Below are positions 33,403-41,948 of a stretch of DNA of 64,000 bases, piece after piece. Below the pieces are notes generated by a model. It worked only from the letters and a program-made list of their open reading frames with translations, was not told where the DNA came from and ran no database searches. The position numbers were made by a program, and so were the translations under genes. Source of the stretch: Candidatus Rifleibacteriota bacterium (GTDB lineage: Bacteria > Muiribacteriota > Ozemobacteria > Ozemobacterales > Ozemobacteraceae); contig JANJUX010000056.1 in NCBI GenBank assembly GCA_024710355.1, positions 106,810-170,809 of the forward strand, given 5' to 3'. The first letter of the stretch is position 1, and each line of letters starts with the position of its first letter.

Positions 33403-35805
33403 ATGATGAATCGAAGAGGTTTCGCTTACCTGGTGGCAGTATTGATACTCGGTCTGCTGGCCTTTATGGGCATGTTTCTGCAGCAGAGCAGTTCTGCCGA
33501 GTATTCACATGCTGCCATTTCGGTTTACCGCACCATGGCCCGGCAACTCGCCGAAGCTGCCGCCGACGAGGCCTGCATTCTGCTCGAAGAGAGATTTCGC
33601 GATAAAACCACCACCGGTTTCATGCAGCAGCTGCTGTGGCAGGCATCCACCTCGCAGACTCCCAAGAATGGCGGGTCTACCGGCCTCAACCCCACCCTGC
33701 TGCACGACTTTACCGACCTCAAAGACAAGGTCACTCAGGTTCTGACCCTTAAAGACTATCACATGACGCGAGCCGGCTTCGCCATCGAAAAGATTCTGCC
33801 GAGCATCAAAGACTGCCGGCCGGTTCCGCAGGGCCCGCTCGACAACCCCGACAACTACCATCATTCGCCCGATCGCATAACCAAATTTGACGATCAGTAT
33901 GCGAAAGACTGGTATCTCACCCTGCAGCTCGAAGTCACCGTATCGCTCGAAAAGCGGCGCAAAATCAAGGTCGACTACACCATCTCACGCGACATCAAAC
34001 TGCTCAACATGGGCCCGATCGCGCGCAACTACTCACTGTTCAGCATTATCGGGCACCAGCTGACCAGCTCAGACCCGGCAACGGTTCAGAGCATACTGCG
34101 TAACGAAATGAATAGCCCCGACGCCGCAGGCGGGCGCCTTTTCCTCTGGAATATGCCCTTTCAGTCGCGCGTCTACATGCACGGGCCCTCGATCATCGCC
34201 CTCGAAAACCCCGAGATGGCCAGCGACTTTGCCAACCGTGGCGCTTTCAACATCTACGACCCGAAATACCCCAAACCCGGCAATAATCAGGCATTTCAAT
34301 ATAACGACACTTTTTTTGGCATGTCTTATTTTCCGACGGTCGGCCGCGCCATCTTCCCGTCGAAATCCCTCTGGGATGCCATATCGGTCTGGTGGCGCGA
34401 AGGCAAACAGACCAAAGACGACCAGGCCGCCAACCAGACGGTCTATCACAACCTTTACACCCACAAAACCGTTTATGGCGGCGTCATGCCCCACAAGAAC
34501 AAAACCCTGCTCGAAATTCTCGGCGATATTTCCGGCGGTGGAATCCAGGACAAATACTACAAAGGCACGAACATCTACCAGAAGTTCATGCCGGGCGGCC
34601 CCTTCTGCCGCACTCCCTGGAAATACGTCTCGAACACCCTGATGGGCGAAGACCGCTACCTGCCCAACAGCAAGGCCGACTTCGACCAGGCCACCAAAAA
34701 GGTCTTCCCGAAAGATGACGAACATCTGCGCCTGGAACACCGCTGGCATAAAGACGACACCGAAGTTGCCAAGCAGACCCGCGTCTACTCACGCATCTAT
34801 GAAATCAAATACAACAATGTCACCAACAGCATCACCACTCCGCCGGCAGAAAAACATCTCGAATTTTCTCTCAGCTATTTCAATGACCCCGACCCTGACG
34901 GCTTTCTCAGCAAACTTGGCTATGCCGCCGGTGCCGTCGGCGAATCTTTCTGGAACTCGCTCACCCTGCCCTTCGAAGCCATCGGCGTGCTTGCTTCACC
35001 GCTGATCAGCAGGATTTTCGGGCCCGGCGAAGGCATTGCGCTCAACCCGGCCGAGCAGAATTTTCCGAACCTTTTCCCGACAAATTTCAAGTATAACTAC
35101 CGCGCCCTCGTCACCAGAAAACTGAAAGATGAAGGCGAAATTCCGCGCGATGCCGAAGGCCGCTGGATGCTCAACGGGGTCTACTGGCTCGACTCTTTCC
35201 AGGTCGAGGCTCCGGTTGTCTATGTCGGCACCGGCACCATCATGGTCACCCGCTTCGACGCCAGCCGCCCGTTCAAAATCAAGGGCAGCATCATTGCTCT
35301 CAAAGCTGAAGACAAGGTAACTCCACTCGGGCACCTGAACCTCTTCTACCATCCATACCTGCCCAACGTCACCGATACCCGTGAACGGGCAATGCTCATC
35401 GAAGGGTCAGGAAACCTTATCGAAGCCAGCGTCTTCTCGTGCTACGGCATCAAAACCGCTGACGGCAATATCCCAGACCTGACCAAAGTCGGCATCTACC
35501 CTGACCAGCCCACTGACAAATGGGACCCGAACTGCCTCGGCAAAATCGCTGAAGTCTCGAATATCATCTTTGGCAACTACGTCAACTTCTTCATGAACAA
35601 ACAGTTCCAGGAAGGCGATCTGTGGGTGTTCCACAATTTCAATAACCCGCTCTATTTCGAAAAATTTGGCGCCGGCTACCGCATCGTGCAGGACAGCCTC
35701 GACGCCTCAGAAGACAACCGCAAGAAATACGAACTGATGACCCACGAATTCTTTTTGAGCCCGAAAATACAGCATGTCGCTTCGATCGGGGGCAGCGATG
35801 ATTAA
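33403..35805 (+). CDS. Large PilX/GspK-like pseudopilin protein
   Basis: 800 residues. N terminus MMNRRGFAYLVAVLILGLL is a class III (prepilin) leader with probable cleavage after Gly6; the position-5 residue is Val rather than Glu, as in GspK and PilX. The following helix then runs into AEYSHAAISVYRTMARQLAEAAADEA, typical of PilX-like proteins. The remaining 700 residues have no motif I recognise, including an acidic/basic region with many Asn-Pro and Lys-Asp turns and a hydrophobic patch about 505-535 (GAVGESFWNSLTLPFEAIGVL). First gene of a four-gene operon; overlaps the next by 8 bases. Confidence 0.75.
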   Translation: MMNRRGFAYLVAVLILGLLAFMGMFLQQSSSAEYSHAAISVYRTMARQLAEAAADEACILLEERFRDKTTTGFMQQLLWQASTSQTPKNGGSTGLNPTLLHDFTDLKDKVTQVLTLKDYHMTRAGFAIEKILPSIKDCRPVPQGPLDNPDNYHHSPDRITKFDDQYAKDWYLTLQLEVTVSLEKRRKIKVDYTISRDIKLLNMGPIARNYSLFSIIGHQLTSSDPATVQSILRNEMNSPDAAGGRLFLWNMPFQSRVYMHGPSIIALENPEMASDFANRGAFNIYDPKYPKPGNNQAFQYNDTFFGMSYFPTVGRAIFPSKSLWDAISVWWREGKQTKDDQAANQTVYHNLYTHKTVYGGVMPHKNKTLLEILGDISGGGIQDKYYKGTNIYQKFMPGGPFCRTPWKYVSNTLMGEDRYLPNSKADFDQATKKVFPKDDEHLRLEHRWHKDDTEVAKQTRVYSRIYEIKYNNVTNSITTPPAEKHLEFSLSYFNDPDPDGFLSKLGYAAGAVGESFWNSLTLPFEAIGVLASPLISRIFGPGEGIALNPAEQNFPNLFPTNFKYNYRALVTRKLKDEGEIPRDAEGRWMLNGVYWLDSFQVEAPVVYVGTGTIMVTRFDASRPFKIKGSIIALKAEDKVTPLGHLNLFYHPYLPNVTDTRERAMLIEGSGNLIEASVFSCYGIKTADGNIPDLTKVGIYPDQPTDKWDPNCLGKIAEVSNIIFGNYVNFFMNKQFQEGDLWVFHNFNNPLYFEKFGAGYRIVQDSLDASEDNRKKYELMTHEFFLSPKIQHVASIGGSDD

Positions 35806-36247
35806 GCGCCGAGGCTTTTCAACCCCTGAACTGCTGATGACTCTGGTGGTTTTTTCCTTCGGAATTCTGCCGCTGATCGTGCTGTTTCAGAGCAGCCACA
35901 AACAGACAGCTCAGGCCAAGAACCTCATGGTCGCCCATAGTCTCGGCAGAACCATCATCTCAGAAATCAAGGCTCTCGGCTTCGAAGCGCTCGAAGCCGA
36001 AATGAAAAGCCCGAAGATCGGGATTGTTCACACTGCCAGACCGGTCAGCGGTCCATTGGTGGCTGATGACCCAGATTCAATCAAATACCCTGATTATTAC
36101 CAGCGCTTCAATACGACAGTGAAGCTCGAACGCGCCAGCACCGAAAACAACCGCAAGATAAGAGTCGAACTCGACATTGAATGGAAAGAGCCGAACCGCA
36201 AGTTCAATCTCGGTTTTGGCACGGTAATCGTGAAATATGGCACATAA
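35798..36247 (+). CDS. PilV/GspI-like minor pseudopilin
   Basis: 149 residues from the ATG at 35798, inside the 3' end of the preceding gene. Leader MIKRRG then FSTPELLMTLVVFSFGILPL, with Glu at +5 after the Gly cleavage site. Short periplasmic domain. Like other minor pseudopilins it would be processed by the prepilin peptidase and prime or cap a pilus-like fibre. The 3' end overlaps the next gene by 11 bases. Confidence 0.8.
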   Translation: MIKRRGFSTPELLMTLVVFSFGILPLIVLFQSSHKQTAQAKNLMVAHSLGRTIISEIKALGFEALEAEMKSPKIGIVHTARPVSGPLVADDPDSIKYPDYYQRFNTTVKLERASTENNRKIRVELDIEWKEPNRKFNLGFGTVIVKYGT

Positions 36248-37007
36248 AACCGGGCGTCAGGGCGTAACCCTGGTTGAAATGATGGTAGTCGCAGCTATTC
36301 TGACGCTGCTGCTTGGTTTTGCCTGGCAGTTCTATTTTGGTGGCCGCGAAACCACGCGTCACACGCTCAGCCAGAGCCAGGTGCAGGCCGACACCCGCAT
36401 TTTCCTCGATCATCTTGAGCTTGAAATGGGCTCATGTTACGCATTTCTCGAAGTAGACCCCGAAAAGAAGCAGTTTTCGTTCTACAGCTTCACCTATGCA
36501 AAGGTGCCACTCGATGAAATCTACTATGACAACGCCGGGAACCCTCGCCCCACCGATAAAACCAGCGATGCCCGCATAATGGTCGCAAAATATGAATACC
36601 GCTGGGACAAAGAAAAATTCACTGTCATCAAAAAGCGCACCCCTGGCTGGCTCTATTTCCTGCAGGAACCGATGAAGTTCGTGCCGGGCGACTCAACCGT
36701 TTTCACCGATAATTACGGCCCCATGGAAAAAACCATGCTGCGCGACATTGCTGATTTTGAGGTCAAGGCCTATTCTCAGACACCTGACCGCGATGCCGAA
36801 ACCGGCACCAAAATCGAACCGCTGACCGTCGAAAAATCGGCAGACGCCGCGTTCATCGTGCTGCGCCTACATACAATGAAAGACGAATCTCCGAGTCGAC
36901 GCGACGAAGAACTCGACATCGTCACCAAATTTTACAGCACTACCAAGCTGGCAGAAATAGCCAACCCCGGCTACTTTTCTTCCACTGACAGAGATGGGCG
37001 GTACTGA
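36237..37007 (+). CDS. PilW/GspJ-like minor pseudopilin
   Basis: 256 residues. Leader MAHKTGRQG then VTLVEMMVVAAILTLLLGF, with Glu at +5. The mature domain of about 230 residues is typical in size for PilW/GspJ and contains mixed beta segments (FSFYSFTYAKVPLDEIYY; AFIVLRLHTM). Overlaps the preceding gene and is followed at once by the TPR-like gene. Confidence 0.8.
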   Translation: MAHKTGRQGVTLVEMMVVAAILTLLLGFAWQFYFGGRETTRHTLSQSQVQADTRIFLDHLELEMGSCYAFLEVDPEKKQFSFYSFTYAKVPLDEIYYDNAGNPRPTDKTSDARIMVAKYEYRWDKEKFTVIKKRTPGWLYFLQEPMKFVPGDSTVFTDNYGPMEKTMLRDIADFEVKAYSQTPDRDAETGTKIEPLTVEKSADAAFIVLRLHTMKDESPSRRDEELDIVTKFYSTTKLAEIANPGYFSSTDRDGRY

Positions 37008-37008
37008 A

Positions 37009-37809
37009 ATGGACAAACGCTGGCCCATAGTCGGTATAACCCTCCTGATGATCGTGCTGATCTATAATTTTCTGACGATGATTTTTAAGTCTGATCAGAA
37101 ACGCTTCTCGCACGATCGCATCTATGTTGATTACTCAGACTACCGCCACGGCAGCAAGCCGGTAAAAGCCGGCTCAGGCTCGACCGCCGCCCCGGCGCAC
37201 CCCAACGCCTACCGCGCCTCACGCGAGGCGAGAGAAATCAAGAAAACCATGTTTTCGAATGTCATGACCGCAACTATAAGTTCATACAACACCTACATGA
37301 ATGAAGCGCTCAAAGACGTGCCGCCGCCGACCGCCAGCTTCCCGAAACCAAGAGCGAATCAGCAGTATGAACAGATGATGGCGCTCGCCAACCAGTCGGT
37401 TCCGGCTTTTCAGTCCGGGCTGCAGTATTTTGCCTCCGGTAATTACGAGCGGGCGCTGACCAGCTTCAACGATGCCCTCAACAGTGTCGACCAGATGGAC
37501 GTCAAGCACCGTGTCGATATCCACAGCATGATGGCCGAATGCTACCTGAAAATGAAGAATGACGACGGCTACATTCAGAACAAGATCAGACAGGTGCGCA
37601 TGGAACGCCGCCTTAAAAAGATTTTGCAGGACACCTTCCCTGAAAAACAGTATAAACTCGCCATTTTCGACTGGTCAACCACCCAGGAAGCATCAAAGCA
37701 GCTGCTGCGCATGCGCTCGCTCGCTTCGCGGTCAGATTCGCCCGAGTTGCAGGTGATGCTCAAGCGCGCTGAGCTCGACCTCGAAGTCGCCCGCAAAGTA
37801 ACCCAGTAA
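37009..37809 (+). CDS. Membrane-anchored TPR-like protein of pseudopilin operon
   Basis: 266 residues from the ATG at 37009, one base after the PilW-like stop. An ATG five codons earlier is in frame but has no ribosome site. One membrane helix at about 5-25, Ser/Ala/Pro-rich linker, then helical repeats (SGLQYFASGNYERALTSFNDALNSV; SMMAECYLKMKNDDGY) that look like one or two TPR units. Plausibly an assembly partner (PilP/PilN-type or TPR pilotin) for the pseudopilins; not a recognised family. Confidence 0.7.
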   Translation: MDKRWPIVGITLLMIVLIYNFLTMIFKSDQKRFSHDRIYVDYSDYRHGSKPVKAGSGSTAAPAHPNAYRASREAREIKKTMFSNVMTATISSYNTYMNEALKDVPPPTASFPKPRANQQYEQMMALANQSVPAFQSGLQYFASGNYERALTSFNDALNSVDQMDVKHRVDIHSMMAECYLKMKNDDGYIQNKIRQVRMERRLKKILQDTFPEKQYKLAIFDWSTTQEASKQLLRMRSLASRSDSPELQVMLKRAELDLEVARKVTQ

Positions 37810-37885
37810 CACTTGAAGCTTCAGTTCCCAGATTCCGGGTCTTCGCCCGGAATGACGGGAAATTTCGTATTTGCGCAGAGTTCTC

Positions 37886-37945
37886 GTCATCCCCGCGCAG
37901 GCGGGGTGGTATGCTTCCTTAGATTCCCGCCTGCGCGGGAATGAC
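37886..37945. repeat. MITE/REP-like inverted repeat
   Basis: GTCATCCCCGCGCAGGCGGGG at 37886-37906 and its near-complement at 37923-37945 (ATTCCCGCCTGCGCGGGAAT core) around a 16-base spacer. The family GTCATTCCCGCGCAGGCGGG is a widespread bacterial intergenic repeat type. A further inverted repeat (TTCCGGG/CCCGGAA) at 37834-37852 lies beside it. Confidence 0.75.
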
Positions 37946-37960
37946 GCCGTGATGCAGGCA

Positions 37961-37996
37961 TAAAAAAAACGCCCCGTTGCCGGGGCGTTTTTTATT
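37961..37996 (-). terminator. Terminator downstream of pnp
   Basis: AACGCCCCG and CGGGGCGTT arms, four-base loop, A-run on the left and T-run on the right, so it works for pnp on minus and for plus-strand read-through. Confidence 0.92.
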
Positions 37997-38002
37997 GCGT
38001 CT

Positions 38003-40108
38003 TTATGCCTGGGATTCTTCGGTTTCCATGGCGGCTTTGCGGCTGAGGTTAACACGACCCTGTGAGTCGATTTCGATGACCTTAACCTTAACTTCGTCGC
38101 CGATGTTAACGACATCTTCAACCTTGTTGACGCGGCGGTTTTCGAGCTGGCTGATGTGAACCATGCCTTCGATACCTGGCAGGATTTCGACGAAAGCGCC
38201 GAAATTCATGATGCGTTTTACTTTGCCGACGTAGATTTTGCCGACTTCAGCATCTTCAGTTACCTGGCGGATCATGAAGACTGCCTTTTCGTTGGCGGCT
38301 GCGTCGGGGCTGATTACGAGAATGCGACCGTCGTCGTTGGCTTCAATTTCGACGCCACATTCTTCGGTGATCTTGCGGATCATCTTGCCACCCGGGCCAA
38401 TAACGTTTCTGATCTTTTCCGGATCGATCTCGATGGTGACGATGCGCGGAGCGTAGATCGAAAGTTCGGGGCGCGGAGCACTGATGGCTTTGTTCATTTC
38501 GCCAAGAATGTGCATGCGGCCTTCACGGGCCTGATTGAGGGCAACGCGCATGATTTCGAGGGTGACGCCGATGATCTTGATATCCATCTGCAGGGCGTTA
38601 ACGCCATGCGAAGTACCGGCCACCTTGAAATCCATATCGCCGAAGTGGTCTTCATCGCCGAGAATATCGCTGAGGATTTTGTAATTATCGCCCTCTTTGA
38701 TAAGACCCATGGCGATACCGGCCACCGGAGCCTTGATCGGAACACCGGCATCCATCAGAGCCATGCTGCCTGAGCAGACCGAGGCCATCGATGAAGAACC
38801 GTTGCTCGACATGATTTCGCTGACGACGCGGATAGTATAGGGGAAATCAGCGGGCACTACCTGTTTCAGGGCTCTTTCAGCCAGGGCGCCGTGACCGATT
38901 TCGCGTCGGCCTGGGCCGCGCATCGGTTTGGTTTCGCCAGTCGAGAAGGGCGGGAAATTGTAATGCAGCAGGAATTTCTTCTTGTATTCGTCGTCGAGAC
39001 CATCGATGACCTGTGAGTCACCGCTGGCACCGAGAGTTACGATACCGAGTGACTGGGTCTGGCCGCGGTTGAACAGAGAAGAACCGTGGGTGCGGGGCAG
39101 GAAACCAACAGCAGCGCTGATCGGGCGCACGTCGGTAAGTTTTCTACCGTCGATACGGCGGCTATCTTCGAGAATCATGCGGCGCATTTCGGTGTAAATG
39201 GCGTTTTCAAGCAGGCGCTTGGCAGCGTCTTTCTTGGTCGGCGCAACTTCTTCACCAAGGCGGGCAACGAGCATCTCTTTGAGTTTGACGTCGATCTGGC
39301 GGAATTTTTCGACACGCTCGGTCTTTTCGGCGGTGCTCAAAGTGTCTTTGATATCAGCGGCGAGGCTGCTGATGATCGCTTCTACTTCGGGCTCAGAGGC
39401 CGGGGTCGGTACTGCGGTTTTAGGTTTACCGGCCTTCGCAGCCAGTTCTTTCTGGGCGGCGGCCAGTTTCTTGATGTTTTCGTGCGCGAAACCAAGGGCT
39501 TCGAGCAGTTCATCTTCAGAAACTTCGGCAGAACCTGATTCAACCATGGTAATGGCTTTTTCGGTACCGGCAACGACCATTTCAATCGTCGAATGTTCGA
39601 GCTGGGCGGGCGACGGGTTGAGCACGAGCTTACCATCGACCTTGCCGACTCTGACGCAGGCTACGGCGTCGACGAGCGGAATCTCTGAAACCATCAGTGC
39701 GGCACTGGCGGCATTCATGGCCAGGATATCGACCTGATTGACCTTGTCGTATGACAGAACATAGGTCACCAGCTGAATATCGTTGTGGTAGTGTTCAGGA
39801 AACATTGGTCTGATCGGGCGGTCGATCAGGCGGCTGGTAAGAATTTCTTTGGTGGTGGCGCGACCTTCGCGCTTGAAGAAACCACCGGGAATCTTACCGG
39901 CAGCGTAGGTTTTTTCTGAGTAGTCAACGGTGAGCGGCAGGAAGTCTGTGCCTTCTTTCGGCTCTTTGCTGGCAACGACGGCGGCAAAAACCACAGAATC
40001 GCCACAGCGGACCACGGTGGCCCCAGATGCCTGGCCGGCGAGTGCGCCGGTTTCAAAGGTTACAGTCTGTGACTGCAGGTCACAAGCTACGATTTCAAAT
40101 TTCTGCAT
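38003..40108 (-). CDS. pnp: Polynucleotide phosphorylase
   Basis: 3'-to-5' phosphorolytic exoribonuclease of the degradosome and sRNA metabolism. 701 residues, full length. Two RNase PH cores (first: VVFAAVVASKEPKEGTDFLPL, GGFFKREGR; second: FNRGQTQSLGIVTLG, RGPGRREIGHGALAERAL), then a KH domain (IRNVIGPGGKMIRKI) and an S1 domain (GKVKRIMNFGAFVEILPGIEGMVH, split here into KRIMNFGAFVEI). Follows rpsO by 9 bases, the conserved rpsO-pnp arrangement. Confidence 0.97.
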   Translation of the reverse strand: MQKFEIVACDLQSQTVTFETGALAGQASGATVVRCGDSVVFAAVVASKEPKEGTDFLPLTVDYSEKTYAAGKIPGGFFKREGRATTKEILTSRLIDRPIRPMFPEHYHNDIQLVTYVLSYDKVNQVDILAMNAASAALMVSEIPLVDAVACVRVGKVDGKLVLNPSPAQLEHSTIEMVVAGTEKAITMVESGSAEVSEDELLEALGFAHENIKKLAAAQKELAAKAGKPKTAVPTPASEPEVEAIISSLAADIKDTLSTAEKTERVEKFRQIDVKLKEMLVARLGEEVAPTKKDAAKRLLENAIYTEMRRMILEDSRRIDGRKLTDVRPISAAVGFLPRTHGSSLFNRGQTQSLGIVTLGASGDSQVIDGLDDEYKKKFLLHYNFPPFSTGETKPMRGPGRREIGHGALAERALKQVVPADFPYTIRVVSEIMSSNGSSSMASVCSGSMALMDAGVPIKAPVAGIAMGLIKEGDNYKILSDILGDEDHFGDMDFKVAGTSHGVNALQMDIKIIGVTLEIMRVALNQAREGRMHILGEMNKAISAPRPELSIYAPRIVTIEIDPEKIRNVIGPGGKMIRKITEECGVEIEANDDGRILVISPDAAANEKAVFMIRQVTEDAEVGKIYVGKVKRIMNFGAFVEILPGIEGMVHISQLENRRVNKVEDVVNIGDEVKVKVIEIDSQGRVNLSRKAAMETEESQA

Positions 40109-40117
40109 TACTTCCCC

Positions 40118-40387
40118 TTAGCGGCGCAGGCCGAGTTTCTGAATGAGAGAGAGATAACGTTCGTTGTTTTTGTTCTTCAGATAGGCCAGATGGCGTTTGC
40201 GGGCACCGATCATCTTGAGCAGACCGCGTCTTGAGTGATGGTCCTTCGGGTTTTTCTCAAAGTGAGCAGAAAGATTGTTGATTCTTTCGGTGAGCAGGGC
40301 AACCTGAACTTCAGGTGAACCGGTGTCTTTATCAGACTGTTTGTAAGTTTCGATAACCTTGGTTTTTGCGTCTTTGGTAACAGACAT
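40118..40387 (-). CDS. rpsO: 30S ribosomal protein S15
   Basis: 89 residues from the ATG at 40387 (AAGGAGATT upstream). The open frame extends 53 codons further upstream, but that part is leader sequence. Family signatures DTGSPEVQVALLTERI, HSRRGLLKMIGARKRHLAYLK are intact. In well-studied bacteria S15 represses its own mRNA through a leader fold; the 73-base leader here could do the same (inference). Confidence 0.97.
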   Translation of the reverse strand: MSVTKDAKTKVIETYKQSDKDTGSPEVQVALLTERINNLSAHFEKNPKDHHSRRGLLKMIGARKRHLAYLKNKNNERYLSLIQKLGLRR

Positions 40388-40466
40388 GGCAAATCTCCTT
40401 ATAAATAGTTGCAAGACCAAGAATTGCCTGCGTTGAGGTACAACCCTAGTCGAGCATACGGCGCTA

Positions 40467-40495
40467 ATTGTAACACATTTCTGCCGGCAAAGCAA
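40467..40495 (-). promoter_or_regulatory. Promoter for rpsO-pnp
   Basis: On the minus strand, TTGCTT (40495-40490) and TACAAT (40472-40467) with 17-base spacing, giving a leader of about 75 bases before rpsO. Confidence 0.55.
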
Positions 40496-40529
40496 AAGAT
40501 AAAAAGCCCGGGCAAAAAAATCTAACAGT

Positions 40530-40559
40530 TGACATTTATTGAGCAAATGCGGTATTTTA
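40530..40559 (+). promoter_or_regulatory. Promoter for the rlmD-like/sensor-kinase operon
   Basis: TTGACA at 40530-40535 and TATTTT at 40554-40559, spacer 18; roughly 95-base untranslated leader before the ATG at 40661. Divergent from the rpsO promoter. Confidence 0.55.
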
Positions 40560-40660
40560 GGCGCGGCTCAACGGAAATGTGCCGTTGCACGCCTTTCAGT
40601 CTGCGATGCCACAATGCAGACCCGCTGCCAGGCAGCCCTAACCAACAAAGAGGAACGCGC

Positions 40661-41944
40661 ATGGAAAATGTTTTAATTGAACGCATGACCTATGGAATCG
40701 ACTCCCTCGGACACACTGAAGACGGCAAAGTGGTATTCATACCCTACGGTGCCCCTGGCGATCGGCTCAACATAAAAATCACCGAAGATAAAACAGATTA
40801 CCGGCGCGGCGAAATCGAAAGCATCGTCGAAGAGTCTGGAAAAAGACGCAAGTCACCCTGCCCCAACTTTCCGGAATGCGGTGGCTGCCACTGGCTGCAC
40901 ATTCTGCCTGAGACTCAGCGCCACGAAAAAGAAGAGGCCCTGCGCTTCATCCTCAAGCCTCTGCAGCCCGAGCACGTCTACCCGATGGAACCCCTGCCGA
41001 TGACCGGCTACCGCAACAAAATGGAGCTAAAAGTCGCGATTAACGGCGACCAGGTTATACTCGGCAACTACAAATACCGTTCACACGACGTTGTTTCGAT
41101 GAAAGGCTGCATCGTTCAGTGCCGCCCCAACCTCGAAGTTTATGACCGGCTTGAAGAACATCTCAACCGCCCCGAAAACCGCGAACTGGCCGAAAACATA
41201 AACACCGTCATCATCAGGACTCTGCCACCACAGCAGCACTGCGCGTTTCACCTCAAAGGGTCACCCAGCCAGCGCACCCTTGAAAGCATGCAGTCTTTCT
41301 TCGATCAGACCGACAGCCTGAGTCGCCTCGAAGCTCACTCAGAAATGGGCAACCACCTCACTCTCGTGCGCGAGAAAGAACCCTTTTCATTCATGGGTCG
41401 CAACTGGCGTATTTCGCCGAATTCCTTTTTTCAGAACAATCTCGAAGGGGCCGAAGCGATTCTTCACACCCTGCTGTCGATCTACCAGGCATCACAACAT
41501 AAAGGCAAATTCATCGACCTTTACTGTGGCTGCGGCACCCAGACTTTTCTGCTTGAAAACCTCTTCGAAGAAGTGCACGGCGTCGAATGCAACATTTCTT
41601 CATACCAGGATGCCCTTGCCTACCAGAAAACCCGCCCCTCATCAAAAAGCCGCTTTCTCTGCCGCAAGGCCGAAACCATTTTCAACACCCCGCTCACCAA
41701 GGGCGTCATTGCCGCCCTGCACATGAATCCGCCCCGCACCGGCATTTCTCACCGGGTATTGCGCGGTCTTTCCGGCATCAAGCCAAGATTGATCACCTAC
41801 CTCTCATGCAACCCGATGACCTTCAGGCGCGACGCCAAAGCGATCAAACAGATGGGCTACAAGCTCGACAGTGTTTATTCGTTCGACCTGTTCCCGGGCA
41901 CTTTCCACATGGAAACCCTCAGCGTATTCATCCGAGGTCAGTAA
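40661..41944 (+). CDS. rlmD: RlmD/TrmA-family 23S rRNA (uracil-C5)-methyltransferase
   Basis: 427 residues from the ATG at 40661 (AAAGAGGAA upstream). N-terminal TRAM-like domain (about 1-55), 4Fe-4S ligands in CPNFPECGGC (about 66-75) with a fourth Cys further on, then the methyltransferase core: FFQNN, FIDLYCGCGTQTF (AdoMet loop) and YLSCNPMTFRRD with the catalytic Cys. The family includes RlmCD/RlmD/TrmA; the Fe-S cluster favours an rRNA enzyme, but exact U position is not readable, so the symbol is provisional. Four bases separate it from the kinase start. Confidence 0.85.
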   Translation: MENVLIERMTYGIDSLGHTEDGKVVFIPYGAPGDRLNIKITEDKTDYRRGEIESIVEESGKRRKSPCPNFPECGGCHWLHILPETQRHEKEEALRFILKPLQPEHVYPMEPLPMTGYRNKMELKVAINGDQVILGNYKYRSHDVVSMKGCIVQCRPNLEVYDRLEEHLNRPENRELAENINTVIIRTLPPQQHCAFHLKGSPSQRTLESMQSFFDQTDSLSRLEAHSEMGNHLTLVREKEPFSFMGRNWRISPNSFFQNNLEGAEAILHTLLSIYQASQHKGKFIDLYCGCGTQTFLLENLFEEVHGVECNISSYQDALAYQKTRPSSKSRFLCRKAETIFNTPLTKGVIAALHMNPPRTGISHRVLRGLSGIKPRLITYLSCNPMTFRRDAKAIKQMGYKLDSVYSFDLFPGTFHMETLSVFIRGQ

Positions 41945-41948
41945 AACA

